Assembly (NCBI GenBank): GCA_046328525.1
Contig: JAXLWK010000003.1
Span: forward strand, 744,001-808,000
Reading direction: 5' to 3'
DNA from: JBDHWG01 sp046328525
Lineage (GTDB): Bacteria; Chloroflexota; Anaerolineae; Epilineales; JAHCIE01
DNA length: 64,000 bases
Positions 1-8,198 of this stretch are shown piece after piece. The number at the start of each line of letters is the position of its first letter. Positions within the stretch are counted from its first letter, which is position 1. A program made the translations under genes and the position numbers. The notes under the pieces are model-generated. The model was not told where the DNA came from. It made no database searches and was given only the letters and a program-made list of their open reading frames with translations.

Positions 1-1549
1 CCACATCCCGGCCGGGTGGCGGGGGCGCAATGTTCAGGTCGTAGCGGAACGTGCGAATGTAGCGCTCGATGGCCGTTGCGCGGTCGTAATCCGTGGCCGC
101 GTCCGCCGTCAGCGACCGCGCCAGGTCACGCACGCGCTCCGGTAGGTCGGGCGGGAGGGCGAGGTACTCCGGGCGCGGGTCGGGCGGCGCGTCCTTGAGC
201 TGGTTGATGCTGACGAACGGCAGGCGCGACAGAACCGTGTACGATTTTGCCGACAGCCGGATCGCCGTCAGGTCGCCGGCCGGGTGTTCCAGGCGCTCGT
301 AGCCCTGGTCCACCGCCACGAGCGAGTTGACCAGGGGCGGCTCGATGTCGGCTGCCAGGGTGTAACGCTGGGTGAGGCGCAGGCTGGGCGGCAGATCGGT
401 CAGAGTCGTGTCCAGGTCGCTGGCGGCGGTGCGCTCGCCGCGTTCGCCGCTCACGGCCCACCCCCGCCCTGTGTAGACATCCCAGGCGTGGGTGCGGTAG
501 TAGTGGCTGACATCCTCGCGCAGGTCCGGCACGGGCGGCGGATCGCTCGTTTGCACAGTGAAGACGACCGACGCGGCCAGCTCAGGCGTTCCGCCGAGAG
601 CGCGGCTGAGGGGCAGATCAGTCAAGTCAATGCGCTCTTCCTCGCCGCCCGGCCGCTTCACCTCACCCAGCACGCGCTTGGCGACGCTCCCGACGGTGTC
701 GCGCGGACCAATGGTCGCCTCCCACGCGGCGCGGGCCGGGCCATACAGAACTGGCAGCGGGGTTGCCCAAGCCAGCACGGGGATGATCAGGACGAGAGCA
801 ATGGTCATAATCGTGACGTCAATGTGGATCTCGTCCGAGTAGTCAGCGTTTGTACGGGTCCACCGCTCCACCATGCGCAGGAAGCGCCCCTGCACCATCA
901 GCGCCAGGGTCGCCGCCAGGAAAGCGCCATAGTAAAAGCCGCCGCTCCTGGCGAAGACGAGGTGATTGGTCAGCAGGACGCCCAGGGGGAGCAGCGCGAC
1001 GCCGGCGTAGTGCCAGCGGCGGAAGGCCCACCCCGCCCAGAGGGAGCCGAGCCACAGCGCGCCGTAGCTGAGCCACATGAGCGGCAAGGGGTCGGATGTC
1101 GTCGTTCCTTCGGGGGGCGACTGGAGCAGACCGCCGAAGGCGCCCAGCCGCGTCTCGAAGTCGGCGACGCGCGCCAGGCTGTCCGTAGCGAAGGGCCTGG
1201 CCGGCCACTCCCCCACCCCGCCTCGCGCCAGCCAAAGCGCCGTCTGGGTACCGGCATTGAGCGTGGCGGACGGTGATGGAATGACCCCGCCAATGAGCAG
1301 GCCGACCAGGATGACGCCGATGACGCCGGCGGCGGTGAACCACCACGCCGCTCGCCGGCCCTGCCCCAGCCGCAGGCCGACCACTACACCGGCGAGGGCG
1401 AGCGGCACAAGCCAGCCGGTTCGGGGCAGCCAACCCGCGCTGGTAATCGAAAGGGGCAGGCAGACAACGGCGATTTCCAGTAGGAAGAATGGCAGCCAGC
1501 CGTCGCGTGGCCGCATTTGTTTCCATAGATGCGCGATTATGTCAAGCAT
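1..1549 (-). CDS. TgpA-like transglutaminase membrane protein, C-terminus cut by window edge
   Basis: 516 residues are visible from an ATG at 1549 and the frame stays open to base 1, so the C-terminal part lies outside. The first ~100 residues hold hydrophobic segments (for example residues 19-55 and 69-85); more follow at about 145-200 and 230-245. After them comes an extracytoplasmic stretch with HAWDVYTGRGW, typical of the DUF3488/TgpA family that precedes a transglutaminase core. The visible end (YIRTFRYDLN) looks like the start of that core, so the catalytic Cys-His-Asp is not seen. It follows the DUF58 gene by 92 bases, the usual MoxR-DUF58-TgpA order in a membrane-linked protein-processing module of unknown substrate. 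Family assignment is firm; function is inferred. Confidence 0.85.
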   Translation of the reverse strand, partial: MLDIIAHLWKQMRPRDGWLPFFLLEIAVVCLPLSITSAGWLPRTGWLVPLALAGVVVGLRLGQGRRAAWWFTAAGVIGVILVGLLIGGVIPSPSATLNAGTQTALWLARGGVGEWPARPFATDSLARVADFETRLGAFGGLLQSPPEGTTTSDPLPLMWLSYGALWLGSLWAGWAFRRWHYAGVALLPLGVLLTNHLVFARSGGFYYGAFLAATLALMVQGRFLRMVERWTRTNADYSDEIHIDVTIMTIALVLIIPVLAWATPLPVLYGPARAAWEATIGPRDTVGSVAKRVLGEVKRPGGEEERIDLTDLPLSRALGGTPELAASVVFTVQTSDPPPVPDLREDVSHYYRTHAWDVYTGRGWAVSGERGERTAASDLDTTLTDLPPSLRLTQRYTLAADIEPPLVNSLVAVDQGYERLEHPAGDLTAIRLSAKSYTVLSRLPFVSINQLKDAPPDPRPEYLALPPDLPERVRDLARSLTADAATDYDRATAIERYIRTFRYDLNIAPPPPGRDV

Positions 1550-1592
1550 CGGGTTGGTTCTGGTTTCTATGCTTTACTTCGGGCTTTCGGAT

Positions 1593-1616
1593 CGTATAGT
1601 ATTCTATGACTATACG
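1593..1616. promoter_or_regulatory. Inverted repeat in the DUF58-TgpA gap
   Basis: CGTATAG and CTATACG (7-base arms, 10-base loop) sit in an AT-rich island of the otherwise GC-rich 92-base gap. They lie 44 bases before the TgpA-like start. This could be an operator or part of an internal promoter (the minus strand reads TATAGT and TACTAT here). It resembles the TATAGT-rich repeats at 39971-40007 in base content only. Confidence 0.35.
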
Positions 1617-1641
1617 AAATAACACGCCGCAATGTTGCCCC

Positions 1642-2928
1642 TCAATCCGTTGGCCTCAGGATTGCCCGCCCTGTCGCGCCGACGATGTACTCCTGCTGCC
1701 CCTGCCGCCTCCCCTGCTGTACCAGGTCGAAGCGGTAGCTGCGATCAATGCGCGTGACGCCCGCCCCTAGCTCGGCGAGTTGCTGGCCGAGGACGGCTGC
1801 GGCGGCCGCGCTGCCCGGGCCGGGCGGCGCAAACGTCGAGCCGTCCAGCAGCGCCACGTGCGCCACCATGCCGCGCCGCCGAAAGCCGGCGACGCGCCCG
1901 AGCCAGGCCTCGCTCACCGACGGCGTCACCAGGACGATGCTCAGGCCGCGGCCGAAGCTCGAGCTGACGCGGCCCAGGAAGTCGTCGAGGGACGACCCCG
2001 GCGCAGCCGTCACCGTCGCCAGCTCGCGCAGGATGCGCCAGAAATGCTCGCCGCCCCGCCCAGGAGGAATAAGCGCCGGTTGGGCGCCGGAGACAGCCAG
2101 GCCGACCGCCCGTCCATCGGCCAGGAGGGTGTTGAGCATGGAGGCGGCGAAAACGACGGCGTACTCCTCGGTGGACTCGGCGGCGGCGCCGGCCTGCACC
2201 GCCGCGTCCAGGTCAATCACGATCCACACATCGCCGGCCGGCTCGCGGTCGAACTCCTTGACGTAGAGCGAATCGTGGCGGGCGCTCGTCGGCCAGTGGA
2301 TCGTCCGCAGCTCGTCGCCCGGCGCGTAGTGGCGCACGCTCGCCACGTTCGTCGTCCATTCCAGGGCGCGGCGGCGCGTGCGGGCCGTCCCGGACGCCGC
2401 GCCGCGCGGCAATTCCAGGCGCGGCAGCCGCGCGATGGGCGGATAGACGATGAACTGCTCGACCTTGGCGTCGTCGCACGTCGCCTCGAAGAGGCCAAAC
2501 GGGTCCCCCCAGCGCAGCTGCATCGGGCCTAGCTGGTACAGCCCCCGCCGGCGGGCCACCAGGTCAATCGTCCAGCGCTTCGTGCTGTTCGGGGTGAGGG
2601 CTTCCACGCGGCGGGCCGTGTATCCCGGCAGCGTCGAGGCGTCGTCAATCTCGACCCACAGCAGCGGAAAGCGGCTCGCGTTGGTCAGCTCGAAATGCTC
2701 CTCGACCCGATCCCCGACGGACGCCCAGCCGTAGCGGCGCGCCCGGGTGATGGACAGCCCCCGCCCGATCGAGGTCGTGTACCAGTAGGAGATGCCCATC
2801 ACGGCGGCGAGGGTCAGGAAGAGCATCCGCCAGGCGACGCCCGGATCGAACACCATCATCACCAGCGCCAGCCCCAGGGCCGCCAGGGCCAGCCAGGAGA
2901 GGGGCCGCGGCCGCGTCGGCGCGTTCAC
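1642..2928 (-). CDS. DUF58 domain protein
   Basis: 428-residue protein of the DUF58 family, usually encoded with a MoxR AAA+ ATPase and a transglutaminase-like protein; biochemical role unknown. Two hydrophobic segments near the N-terminus (about residues 10-45) anchor it. The family signature is visible near residues 195-230 as YAPGDELRTIHWPTSAR followed by LYVKEFDRE. A vWA-like fold region follows. The GTG start at 2928 was chosen because it forms a GTGA overlap with the miaA stop, implying translational coupling; an upstream in-frame ATG would lie deep inside miaA. It is followed by the TgpA-like gene. Confidence 0.9.
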   Translation of the reverse strand: MNAPTRPRPLSWLALAALGLALVMMVFDPGVAWRMLFLTLAAVMGISYWYTTSIGRGLSITRARRYGWASVGDRVEEHFELTNASRFPLLWVEIDDASTLPGYTARRVEALTPNSTKRWTIDLVARRRGLYQLGPMQLRWGDPFGLFEATCDDAKVEQFIVYPPIARLPRLELPRGAASGTARTRRRALEWTTNVASVRHYAPGDELRTIHWPTSARHDSLYVKEFDREPAGDVWIVIDLDAAVQAGAAAESTEEYAVVFAASMLNTLLADGRAVGLAVSGAQPALIPPGRGGEHFWRILRELATVTAAPGSSLDDFLGRVSSSFGRGLSIVLVTPSVSEAWLGRVAGFRRRGMVAHVALLDGSTFAPPGPGSAAAAAVLGQQLAELGAGVTRIDRSYRFDLVQQGRRQGQQEYIVGATGRAILRPTD

Positions 2929-3857
2929 GCGCTCTGCTCTTCCAGGCTCGACGCGGCCAGCGCCGCCGCCGCCGGCAGCGGATCGTCGGCCGCGTCGAGC
3001 CAGTGAATGCGCGGGTCGGCCTTGCGAAACCACGCCGACTGATGGCGAACGAAACGGCGCGTGTTGCGCTTGATCTGGCTCGCTACCTCGTCCAGGGTCG
3101 CCTGCCCGTGCAGCAACGGCTCGAACTCGGCATAGCCGAGCGCCGACATGGCCGGCAGATCGAAGCCATACCCGTCCGTCACGAGACGCCGCACCTCTGC
3201 CTCTAGCCCCGCCGCGAGCATGGCGTCAATGCGCGCATCGAGCCGGGCGTAGAGGGCGGGCCGGTCAAGGGTCAGGCCGAGGATGAGGGTGCGGTACGGC
3301 GGCGGGTTCTTGGTCTGGAGGGCAGAGATGGGGCGGCCCGTCGTGTGGTAGACTTCCAGGGCGCGGACGACGCGGCGCACGTTGCGCGGGTCAATGCGCT
3401 CGGCGGCGATGGGATCAATCGCCGCCAGTCTGGCGTGCAGCGCCGCGTGACCCTCCGCCTCGGCCTCGGCGTACAGCCGCGCCCGCAGCGCCTCGTCGGG
3501 TGGCGCCTGCGGCACATCCCAGCCTTCGAGAAAGCCCCACATGTACTGCCCCGTCCCTCCCACCATGATCGGCAGGCGGCCCCGCCCGTGGATGTCGGCG
3601 ACGGCCGCGCCCGCCAGCGCCCTGAACTGCGCCAGCGACACGCTCTCGTCAGGCTCGGCGATGTCTATGAGGTGGTGGCGAGCCAGCGCCAACTCCTGCG
3701 GCGACGGCTTGGCCGTGCCGATGTCCATGCCGCGATAGAACTGGCGCGAGTCGGCCGAGATGATCTCACCGGCGACCCGCTGCGCTAGCCCGACGGCCAG
3801 CGCCGTCTTGCCGACGCCCGTCGGGCCGACGACTGCAACTATGGAGCGACTGCTCAT
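2925..3857 (-). CDS. miaA: tRNA dimethylallyltransferase MiaA
   Basis: 310-residue enzyme that transfers dimethylallyl from DMAPP to N6 of A37 in tRNAs reading UNN codons. The P-loop GPTGVGKTAL lies at residues 11-20, followed by the family motifs ISADSRQFYRGMDIGTAKPS and HHLIDI. VGGTGQYMWGFLEG and a C-terminal region with IKRNTRRFVRHQSAWFRKAD complete the protein. Length matches the family (about 300). An ATG at 3857 is preferred to an in-frame GTG three codons upstream; neither has a strong ribosome binding site. It overlaps the DUF58 start by four bases (GTGA). Confidence 0.96.
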   Translation of the reverse strand: MSSRSIVAVVGPTGVGKTALAVGLAQRVAGEIISADSRQFYRGMDIGTAKPSPQELALARHHLIDIAEPDESVSLAQFRALAGAAVADIHGRGRLPIMVGGTGQYMWGFLEGWDVPQAPPDEALRARLYAEAEAEGHAALHARLAAIDPIAAERIDPRNVRRVVRALEVYHTTGRPISALQTKNPPPYRTLILGLTLDRPALYARLDARIDAMLAAGLEAEVRRLVTDGYGFDLPAMSALGYAEFEPLLHGQATLDEVASQIKRNTRRFVRHQSAWFRKADPRIHWLDAADDPLPAAAALAASSLEEQSA

Positions 3858-3888
3858 AAACGTCACGCCCCGCTGTCATGCTGAGTGA

Positions 3889-3966
3889 AACGAAGCATCC
3901 CCCGGCGATCTGGGGGCCCTTCGCGCTGCTCAGAGCTTGCCCTGAGCCTGTCGAAGGGGCGACAGC
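3889..3966. repeat. Interspersed palindromic repeat between miaA and the hypothetical gene
   Basis: The 3867-4136 gap holds a block that begins TGTCATGCTGAGTGAAACG and contains paired arms GCCCTTCG/CGAAGGGGC and GCTCAG/CTGAGC, closed by GCTGTC at 3889 and GACAGC at its right end. The motif CCTTCGACAGGCTCAGGGC (minus strand) is a widely seen short intergenic palindrome in Chloroflexota and other phyla. No coding potential is visible. Confidence 0.6.
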
Positions 3967-4046
3967 TGACGTTTCTTGTGTCGGCGCACGCCGTCACATG
4001 GCGTGGGGATCTCGCAAGAAGTGTGCTCATGGGACTGCCAAATGTA

Positions 4047-4085
4047 ATGCGTGATGGGCGACTCGCGTCGTCACCCATCACGCAT
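4047..4085 (-). terminator. Hairpin after the hypothetical gene at 4137-4820
   Basis: ATGCGTGATGGG pairs with CCCATCACGCAT, with additional pairing of GAC and GTC inside. It lies 51 bases after the stop of the minus-strand gene and is followed on that strand by TACATTTGG, a weak T-tract. Probable terminator. Confidence 0.6.
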
Positions 4086-4136
4086 CGTGTAAGTCATCTG
4101 CGCCACTGGAGGGACCGCGCCGGCCAGCGCGGCGGG

Positions 4137-4820
4137 TCATGCGAACGACAGCGAGCGCACGAGTTGGATCAGGCTATAGTACAGCACGATGTAGGTGCGC
4201 TTCATCTCGTCCAGGTTAATCTCGTCCAGGTTGGCGACGTGCTGCGACTGCTTCACCACGGTCTGGCGCGCCTTCGCCAGCAGCCAGTTGTAGCGGCTGA
4301 CGGCCGCGCCCGACTGCAACGGCTCCGACGGCGCGACTTTGCCAAGCGGCTCCCAGTCGGCGCGCATCTGGGCGCTATAGGCGCGGAGATGGTCGAGATC
4401 GTTGAGCTTCTTGTCCAGCATGCGAATCTGGGCCGCGGCCAGCGTCTGCCCGGTCGTGACCGCCAGGTCCGACCAGGCCATCGCGCCGAGGTCCCCGTCT
4501 GGGCGCGCGCCGTCGAGCCAGGCCATCTCCGGCCCCAGGTCGGCGGCCGCTGTCTTCCACCGCGTCTCGATGCCGGCGATGAGGTCGCTGCCCTGCGCCC
4601 TGGCGGTCGGCGTGGCGATGGCCTGCGCCAACGCCGCGGCGTGAAGCTCGGCGAGTTGGCGAGCCACGGGAGCGAGGGGGGACTTGGGCGTGGCGACGCC
4701 CTGCATGTGCGCGTCTATCGCCCAGGGCCAGGCGCCGGGCACGCTGAAAACCAGCGGCTCAAGGAAGTTGTCGGGATCGGATGGGTTGCGGATGCCTGTC
4801 GGGGATGGCTGATCGGCCAT
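4137..4820 (-). CDS. Hypothetical soluble protein, family not recognised
   Basis: 227 residues, no signal peptide and no membrane segment. It is rich in alanine, leucine and glutamine from residue ~50 on and predicted by eye to be largely helical. A central region has several W residues (ETRWKTAAADLGPEMAWLD), and the C-terminal part (EMKRTYIVLYYSLIQLVRSL) looks amphipathic. The ATG has AGGAG 11 bases upstream, and TTGCAT-17-TATCAT lies at 4862-4890 just before it, so the gene is probably transcribed on its own. It is followed by a hairpin at 4047-4085. It is 83 bases downstream of cbiO but nothing ties it to metal transport. Confidence 0.7.
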   Translation of the reverse strand: MADQPSPTGIRNPSDPDNFLEPLVFSVPGAWPWAIDAHMQGVATPKSPLAPVARQLAELHAAALAQAIATPTARAQGSDLIAGIETRWKTAAADLGPEMAWLDGARPDGDLGAMAWSDLAVTTGQTLAAAQIRMLDKKLNDLDHLRAYSAQMRADWEPLGKVAPSEPLQSGAAVSRYNWLLAKARQTVVKQSQHVANLDEINLDEMKRTYIVLYYSLIQLVRSLSFA

Positions 4821-4861
4821 ACAGAGTTAGCTCCTTGCCACGGCGTGTCGTACCATTCTCC

Positions 4862-4890
4862 ATGATACACCCGCTCGTGGCAAGATGCAA
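4862..4890 (-). promoter_or_regulatory. Sigma70-like promoter of the 4137-4820 gene
   Basis: On the minus strand TTGCAT and TATCAT are separated by exactly 17 bases, about 40 bases before the start codon at 4820. It lies in the gap after the cbiO stop codon. Confidence 0.5.
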
Positions 4891-4903
4891 GGGCAGAATC
4901 CGC

Positions 4904-5752
4904 TCAGGCGGCGTGCTCGTGCGCCGCGTGGGTGTCGTGGGTGTGCGGGTGGCTGTGAAGGGCCTCGCCGTGGCGGTGGCTGTGCTCGTGGATAAGGTTG
5001 CACTGGAGCAGCAGGTCGCGATTCGAGAGAATCTCGTTTGGCGTGCCCTCGGCCACGATCTTGTGGCTCTCAGCAAAGACGTACACGCGGTCCGCGATCG
5101 TCGAGACGATGTCAAGGTCATGGGTGGCCGTGATGAACGTCTCGCCGGCCGCCGAACGCGCCAGGATGAAATCAATGAGCCAGCTCTGACTCCTCGGATC
5201 CAGGCCGGTGGTCGGCTCGTCCAGCAGCCACACCTCCGGGCCGAGGGAGAGCACCGAGGCGAGGGCGACGCGCCGCTTCTCGCCGCCGCTCAGGCGGTGG
5301 GGCGTGCGCTCGGCCAGGTGCTCGATGCGCAGGGCCGCCAGCGCGCCGGACACGCGCCCGCGCACGTCGTCGTCCGACAGGTCGAGTTGCAGCGGCGCAA
5401 AGGCGACTTCTTCCCAGACCGTCGGCGAGAAGAGCTGCACATCGGTGTCCTGGAACACGAGGCTCACGCCACGGCGAAAAGCAAACGAGAAGTCGTCATT
5501 GTTGAGCACGGCTTCCGACAGCGGCGTGCCTCGGTAGCGGATGGCGCCGGCGGTCGGGAAGTAGAGGCCGTCCAGCAGCTTCAGCAACGTGCTCTTGCCG
5601 CTGCCGTTCGACCCTAGGATGGCGATCTTCTCGCCGGCGCGTATTTGTAGCGAGACGCCGTCGAGCGCCGTCTGACGCCCGTCGTAGCTAAATTGAACGT
5701 TGTCCACCTCAAAGAGCGGCGCGCTGTTTGCCTGCTGACCGATGTTGACCAT
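4904..5752 (-). CDS. cbiO: ECF transporter ATPase, cobalt/nickel type, with His-rich tail
   Basis: 282-residue ABC ATPase of the CbiMNQO/NikMNQO energy-coupling factor family. Visible motifs: Walker A GSNGSGKST (~residues 47-55), Q-loop VFQDTDVQLFSPTV, signature LSGGEKRR, Walker B VWLLDEPTTGLD, and H-loop ATHDLD. The last ~28 residues contain ten histidines (HEHSHRH, HSHPHTHDTHAAHEH), a plausible metal-buffering tail for Ni/Co/Zn. Start at 5752 was chosen over an upstream ATG because AAGGGAAGGG precedes it and the upstream choice would run into cbiQ. Third gene of the transporter after cbiM and cbiQ. Confidence 0.92.
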   Translation of the reverse strand: MVNIGQQANSAPLFEVDNVQFSYDGRQTALDGVSLQIRAGEKIAILGSNGSGKSTLLKLLDGLYFPTAGAIRYRGTPLSEAVLNNDDFSFAFRRGVSLVFQDTDVQLFSPTVWEEVAFAPLQLDLSDDDVRGRVSGALAALRIEHLAERTPHRLSGGEKRRVALASVLSLGPEVWLLDEPTTGLDPRSQSWLIDFILARSAAGETFITATHDLDIVSTIADRVYVFAESHKIVAEGTPNEILSNRDLLLQCNLIHEHSHRHGEALHSHPHTHDTHAAHEHAA

Positions 5753-5765
5753 GCTATCCCTTCCC

Positions 5766-6593
5766 TTATCGTCCCCCGAGAACGCCGGCAACAATCGCCG
5801 CGGCGACCAGTCCGGCGGCCCACAGCCAATCCCGCCCCGTCATCTTGAATTGGTCCAGCGTGCGCGGCCGCCCTCGGTAACCGCGCGACAGCATCGCCAG
5901 GTAGACATCCTGGCTCATGTCATACGACTTGCTCAACAGGTTTCCCATGGTGTTCGTGACCACGCGCCGCTGGTCCGCCGCCTGGAGCCGCCCCACCACG
6001 CGGCTCTGGCGCGCCATGAACATGTCGCTCGACGTGCGCAGCAGCAAGTAGATGTAGCGGTACGTCATGCCCAGGACGAGCAAGAAGACCGCTGGCACTT
6101 TGAGTACACTGAGGGCGCGCAGCAGCGTCGCCCACGGCGTCACGAGAACCAGCAGGATGGCGAAGGAAATGGACGTTCCAACGCGGAGGATCAGGAACGA
6201 CGCCGCGCGCAGGCCCTGCTCGGTGATGGCGATGTATGGCGAGGTCGAGAGGACGACCACGGGGACGCCCGGCGTGATGAAGTTGAAGATGACCGGAATC
6301 GCCACCAGCCCCGTGAAGAACGGCAACGCCAGCCACACCCGCTTGACGAAGCGCCCCAGGGGCACGCGCGACACCCAGGCCAGCAGCAGGGCCAGGGCGT
6401 ACAGGATGAGCAGCACCCACAGGTTGCGCGCGAACGCCACGGCGAGCAGAATCGCCAGGAAGCCGACGATCTTCACGCGCGGGTCCACCGTTTGCAGAGC
6501 GCCAGGCTCGCGGGCAATCTCCTCAGCAAAGAGGGACTGCTCGATGGAATCGGTCAGGCCGGCCAGGGTCCGCTCGACGACAGAGCGCGCCAT
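5766..6593 (-). CDS. cbiQ: ECF transporter transmembrane protein CbiQ
   Basis: 275-residue membrane protein that couples the ATPase to the substrate-binding component. Several hydrophobic segments lie between residues ~40 and 135 and around 155-200, with a last one at 255-270. The cytoplasmic coupling motifs are present: AARQSR-like MFMARQSRVVGR (~residue 195) and AMLSRGYRGRP (~residue 235), the Ala-Arg-Gly type signatures of ECF T-components. The ATG at 6593 lies one base after the cbiM stop, so translation is probably coupled. The N-terminal 19 residues of a longer reading would overlap cbiM and were dropped. Confidence 0.92.
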   Translation of the reverse strand: MARSVVERTLAGLTDSIEQSLFAEEIAREPGALQTVDPRVKIVGFLAILLAVAFARNLWVLLILYALALLLAWVSRVPLGRFVKRVWLALPFFTGLVAIPVIFNFITPGVPVVVLSTSPYIAITEQGLRAASFLILRVGTSISFAILLVLVTPWATLLRALSVLKVPAVFLLVLGMTYRYIYLLLRTSSDMFMARQSRVVGRLQAADQRRVVTNTMGNLLSKSYDMSQDVYLAMLSRGYRGRPRTLDQFKMTGRDWLWAAGLVAAAIVAGVLGGR

Positions 6594-6594
6594 G

Positions 6595-7659
6595 TTAGCT
6601 CTTGCCCTGGGCCGTCCGCCGCGCCACGAGGCGGCCGATGCCCCAGACAACGCCGACGACGATCAAAATACCGATGGCAGCGGACAGGACGTAGCCGATG
6701 TACGGGGCCAGATCACCGACGCTGTAGTCCGGCAGCGGCGCGCTCCAGCCCTGCGTGTCGGCGAGGCCCTGGGGCACGAAGCCCACGATGTCGCCAATCT
6801 CATCGGCGGCCCACTCGCCCCACGCCGAACCGCCCGCCAACAGCCCGATGGGCGACAGAACGACGAGGGCCGCGACGCCGATCCACAGCGGACGCAGGTT
6901 AATGCGCCCCCCGCCGTCGGCGGGCGCAGGGTCGTTGACCTGGAGCACGCCGGGGTTCGTGCGCTGGAGGAAGAGCAGGATGCCCGCCGTGACCGCGCCC
7001 TCAATGACCGACGCGAGCAGCATGTGGGGGATGAGCATTGCCGGCACCGAGAGGCTCAGGGGGAAGGGCGCGTAGAGCGGTGTTCCGTCGGCGGTGTGGA
7101 ACAGCAGCGGCTGCATGCCGAAGAAGACGCCCGCCAGGCCGGCGGCAAGACTGAGGGCCGCCCACCCGGCGACGGCGCCGGCGACGAGGCGGCGGCCACT
7201 GGTGACAGCCGTGTTGCCGGCGATGGCACGGTAGACGATCCAGGCGGCCCAGGGCATGACGATCGCCATCAGGAAGACATTCGCCCCATACGCCAGGATG
7301 CCGCCGTCGCCGAAGAAAAGCGCCTGGACGAGGAGAGCGATGGCGACGGCAATCGTCGCGCCCTCTGGCCCCAGGATGATCGCAGCGATGGTCGCGCCGA
7401 CGGCGTGCCCGGTCGTGCCGCCGACCAGGGGGACGTTGAACATCATGATGACGAACGAGAAGGCAGCGAGCAGGGCCACCAGTGGCACCATGCGCTGGTT
7501 CAGGCGACGGCTGAAGCGCGTCGCCGAGATGCCGAGAATGACCAACGACACGATCCAAAACGCAATGGCGAACCACGGGCCGAGATACCCGTCCGGAATG
7601 TGCATCGGCTGCCCACTGACAACCCCCTGCACGAACGACGGTACGCTAATCGCCCACAT
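6595..7659 (-). CDS. cbiM: Cobalt/nickel ECF substrate-binding protein CbiM fused to a CbiN/PDGLE-like domain
   Basis: 354 residues from the ATG at 7659, which has a perfect AGGAGG six bases upstream. The metal-binding family signature MHIPDGYL begins only at residue 19 (alternative ATG at 7605). In this family the N-terminal Met-His must be free to bind Co/Ni, so either residues 1-18 are removed or translation starts at 7605. Residues ~30-245 are the CbiM membrane domain (NVPLVGGTTGHAVGA, FFGDGGILAYGANVF, IPHMLLASVIEG). Residues ~275-350 resemble the PDGLE/CbiN component (WGEWAADEIGDIVGFVPQGL plus a last membrane span). Operon: fur, cbiM, cbiQ, cbiO. Cobalt for B12, nickel or another divalent metal cannot be told apart by eye. 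Confidence 0.92.
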   Translation of the reverse strand: MWAISVPSFVQGVVSGQPMHIPDGYLGPWFAIAFWIVSLVILGISATRFSRRLNQRMVPLVALLAAFSFVIMMFNVPLVGGTTGHAVGATIAAIILGPEGATIAVAIALLVQALFFGDGGILAYGANVFLMAIVMPWAAWIVYRAIAGNTAVTSGRRLVAGAVAGWAALSLAAGLAGVFFGMQPLLFHTADGTPLYAPFPLSLSVPAMLIPHMLLASVIEGAVTAGILLFLQRTNPGVLQVNDPAPADGGGRINLRPLWIGVAALVVLSPIGLLAGGSAWGEWAADEIGDIVGFVPQGLADTQGWSAPLPDYSVGDLAPYIGYVLSAAIGILIVVGVVWGIGRLVARRTAQGKS

Positions 7660-7733
7660 CTGTAACCTCCTTCAGCAGCTAGTGGCGGAGTCTGTGACGA
7701 CCATGAGTATTGTGCGCTCCGCCTCGTGGCGTC

Positions 7734-8195
7734 TTACCTGGGCGGCGCTGAACGGGAGTGATCGCTGCCCGAATCGCGGCACTGCTCGCACAGGCCGAAC
7801 AGCACCAGGTGATCCATGTCCACGGCGAACGCCGTCTCCTGCTGCACCTGCGCGAACCACTGCTCGACCATGGCATGGCCGATGCTGGCCGTCTGGCCGC
7901 AGGCGCGGCAGATGAGATGGTGGTGCGGCTGCTCGCCGGCCAGCTCGTACACCATGCTGCCGCCGCCGATGTGGGCGGCGACAACCAGGCGCATCTGGCA
8001 CAAAAACTCCAGCGTGCGATAGACGGTGGCGCGGTTGATCGCCGAGCTTTTCGCCTGCACGCGGTTGTAAATCTCTTCGGGGGTGGTGTGCCCGCCGGCC
8101 TCGCAGATGGCATCGAGAATCAGCTGACGCTGCGGCGTCACGCGAAACCCCCGCTTGCGCATCTCGGCGGCGTAGTTGTGCTGGTAGTGAGACAT
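7734..8195 (-). CDS. Fur-family metal-responsive repressor
   Basis: 153-residue transcriptional regulator. The winged-helix part contains MRKRGFRVTPQRQLILDAI and EIYNRVQ, INRATVYRTLEFL. The C-terminal part has HHHLICRACG and GLCEQC, two CxxC pairs that form the structural zinc site, and histidines for the regulatory metal. Start at 8195 was chosen because it follows a candidate promoter and operator at 8199-8229; the longer reading would include the operator. It is the first gene of fur-cbiMQO, so it probably represses metal uptake when metal is plentiful. Zur, Nur or Fur subtype cannot be fixed; being first in a Co/Ni-type operon makes a Ni/Co/Zn sensor more likely than iron. Confidence 0.92.
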   Translation of the reverse strand: MSHYQHNYAAEMRKRGFRVTPQRQLILDAICEAGGHTTPEEIYNRVQAKSSAINRATVYRTLEFLCQMRLVVAAHIGGGSMVYELAGEQPHHHLICRACGQTASIGHAMVEQWFAQVQQETAFAVDMDHLVLFGLCEQCRDSGSDHSRSAPPR

Positions 8196-8198
8196 TTT

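Noticed and set aside
843..1526. 227-residue minus-strand open frame at the left edge
   Set aside because: Shifted shadow of the TgpA-like gene, whose translated frame has proper membrane spans.
6067..7665. 532-residue plus-strand open frame
   Set aside because: Antisense to cbiQ/cbiM, which have clear motifs.
6595..8195. Cobalamin riboswitch upstream of cbiM or fur
   Set aside because: No B12-box-like sequence or long leader; the gap between fur and cbiM is 74 bases.
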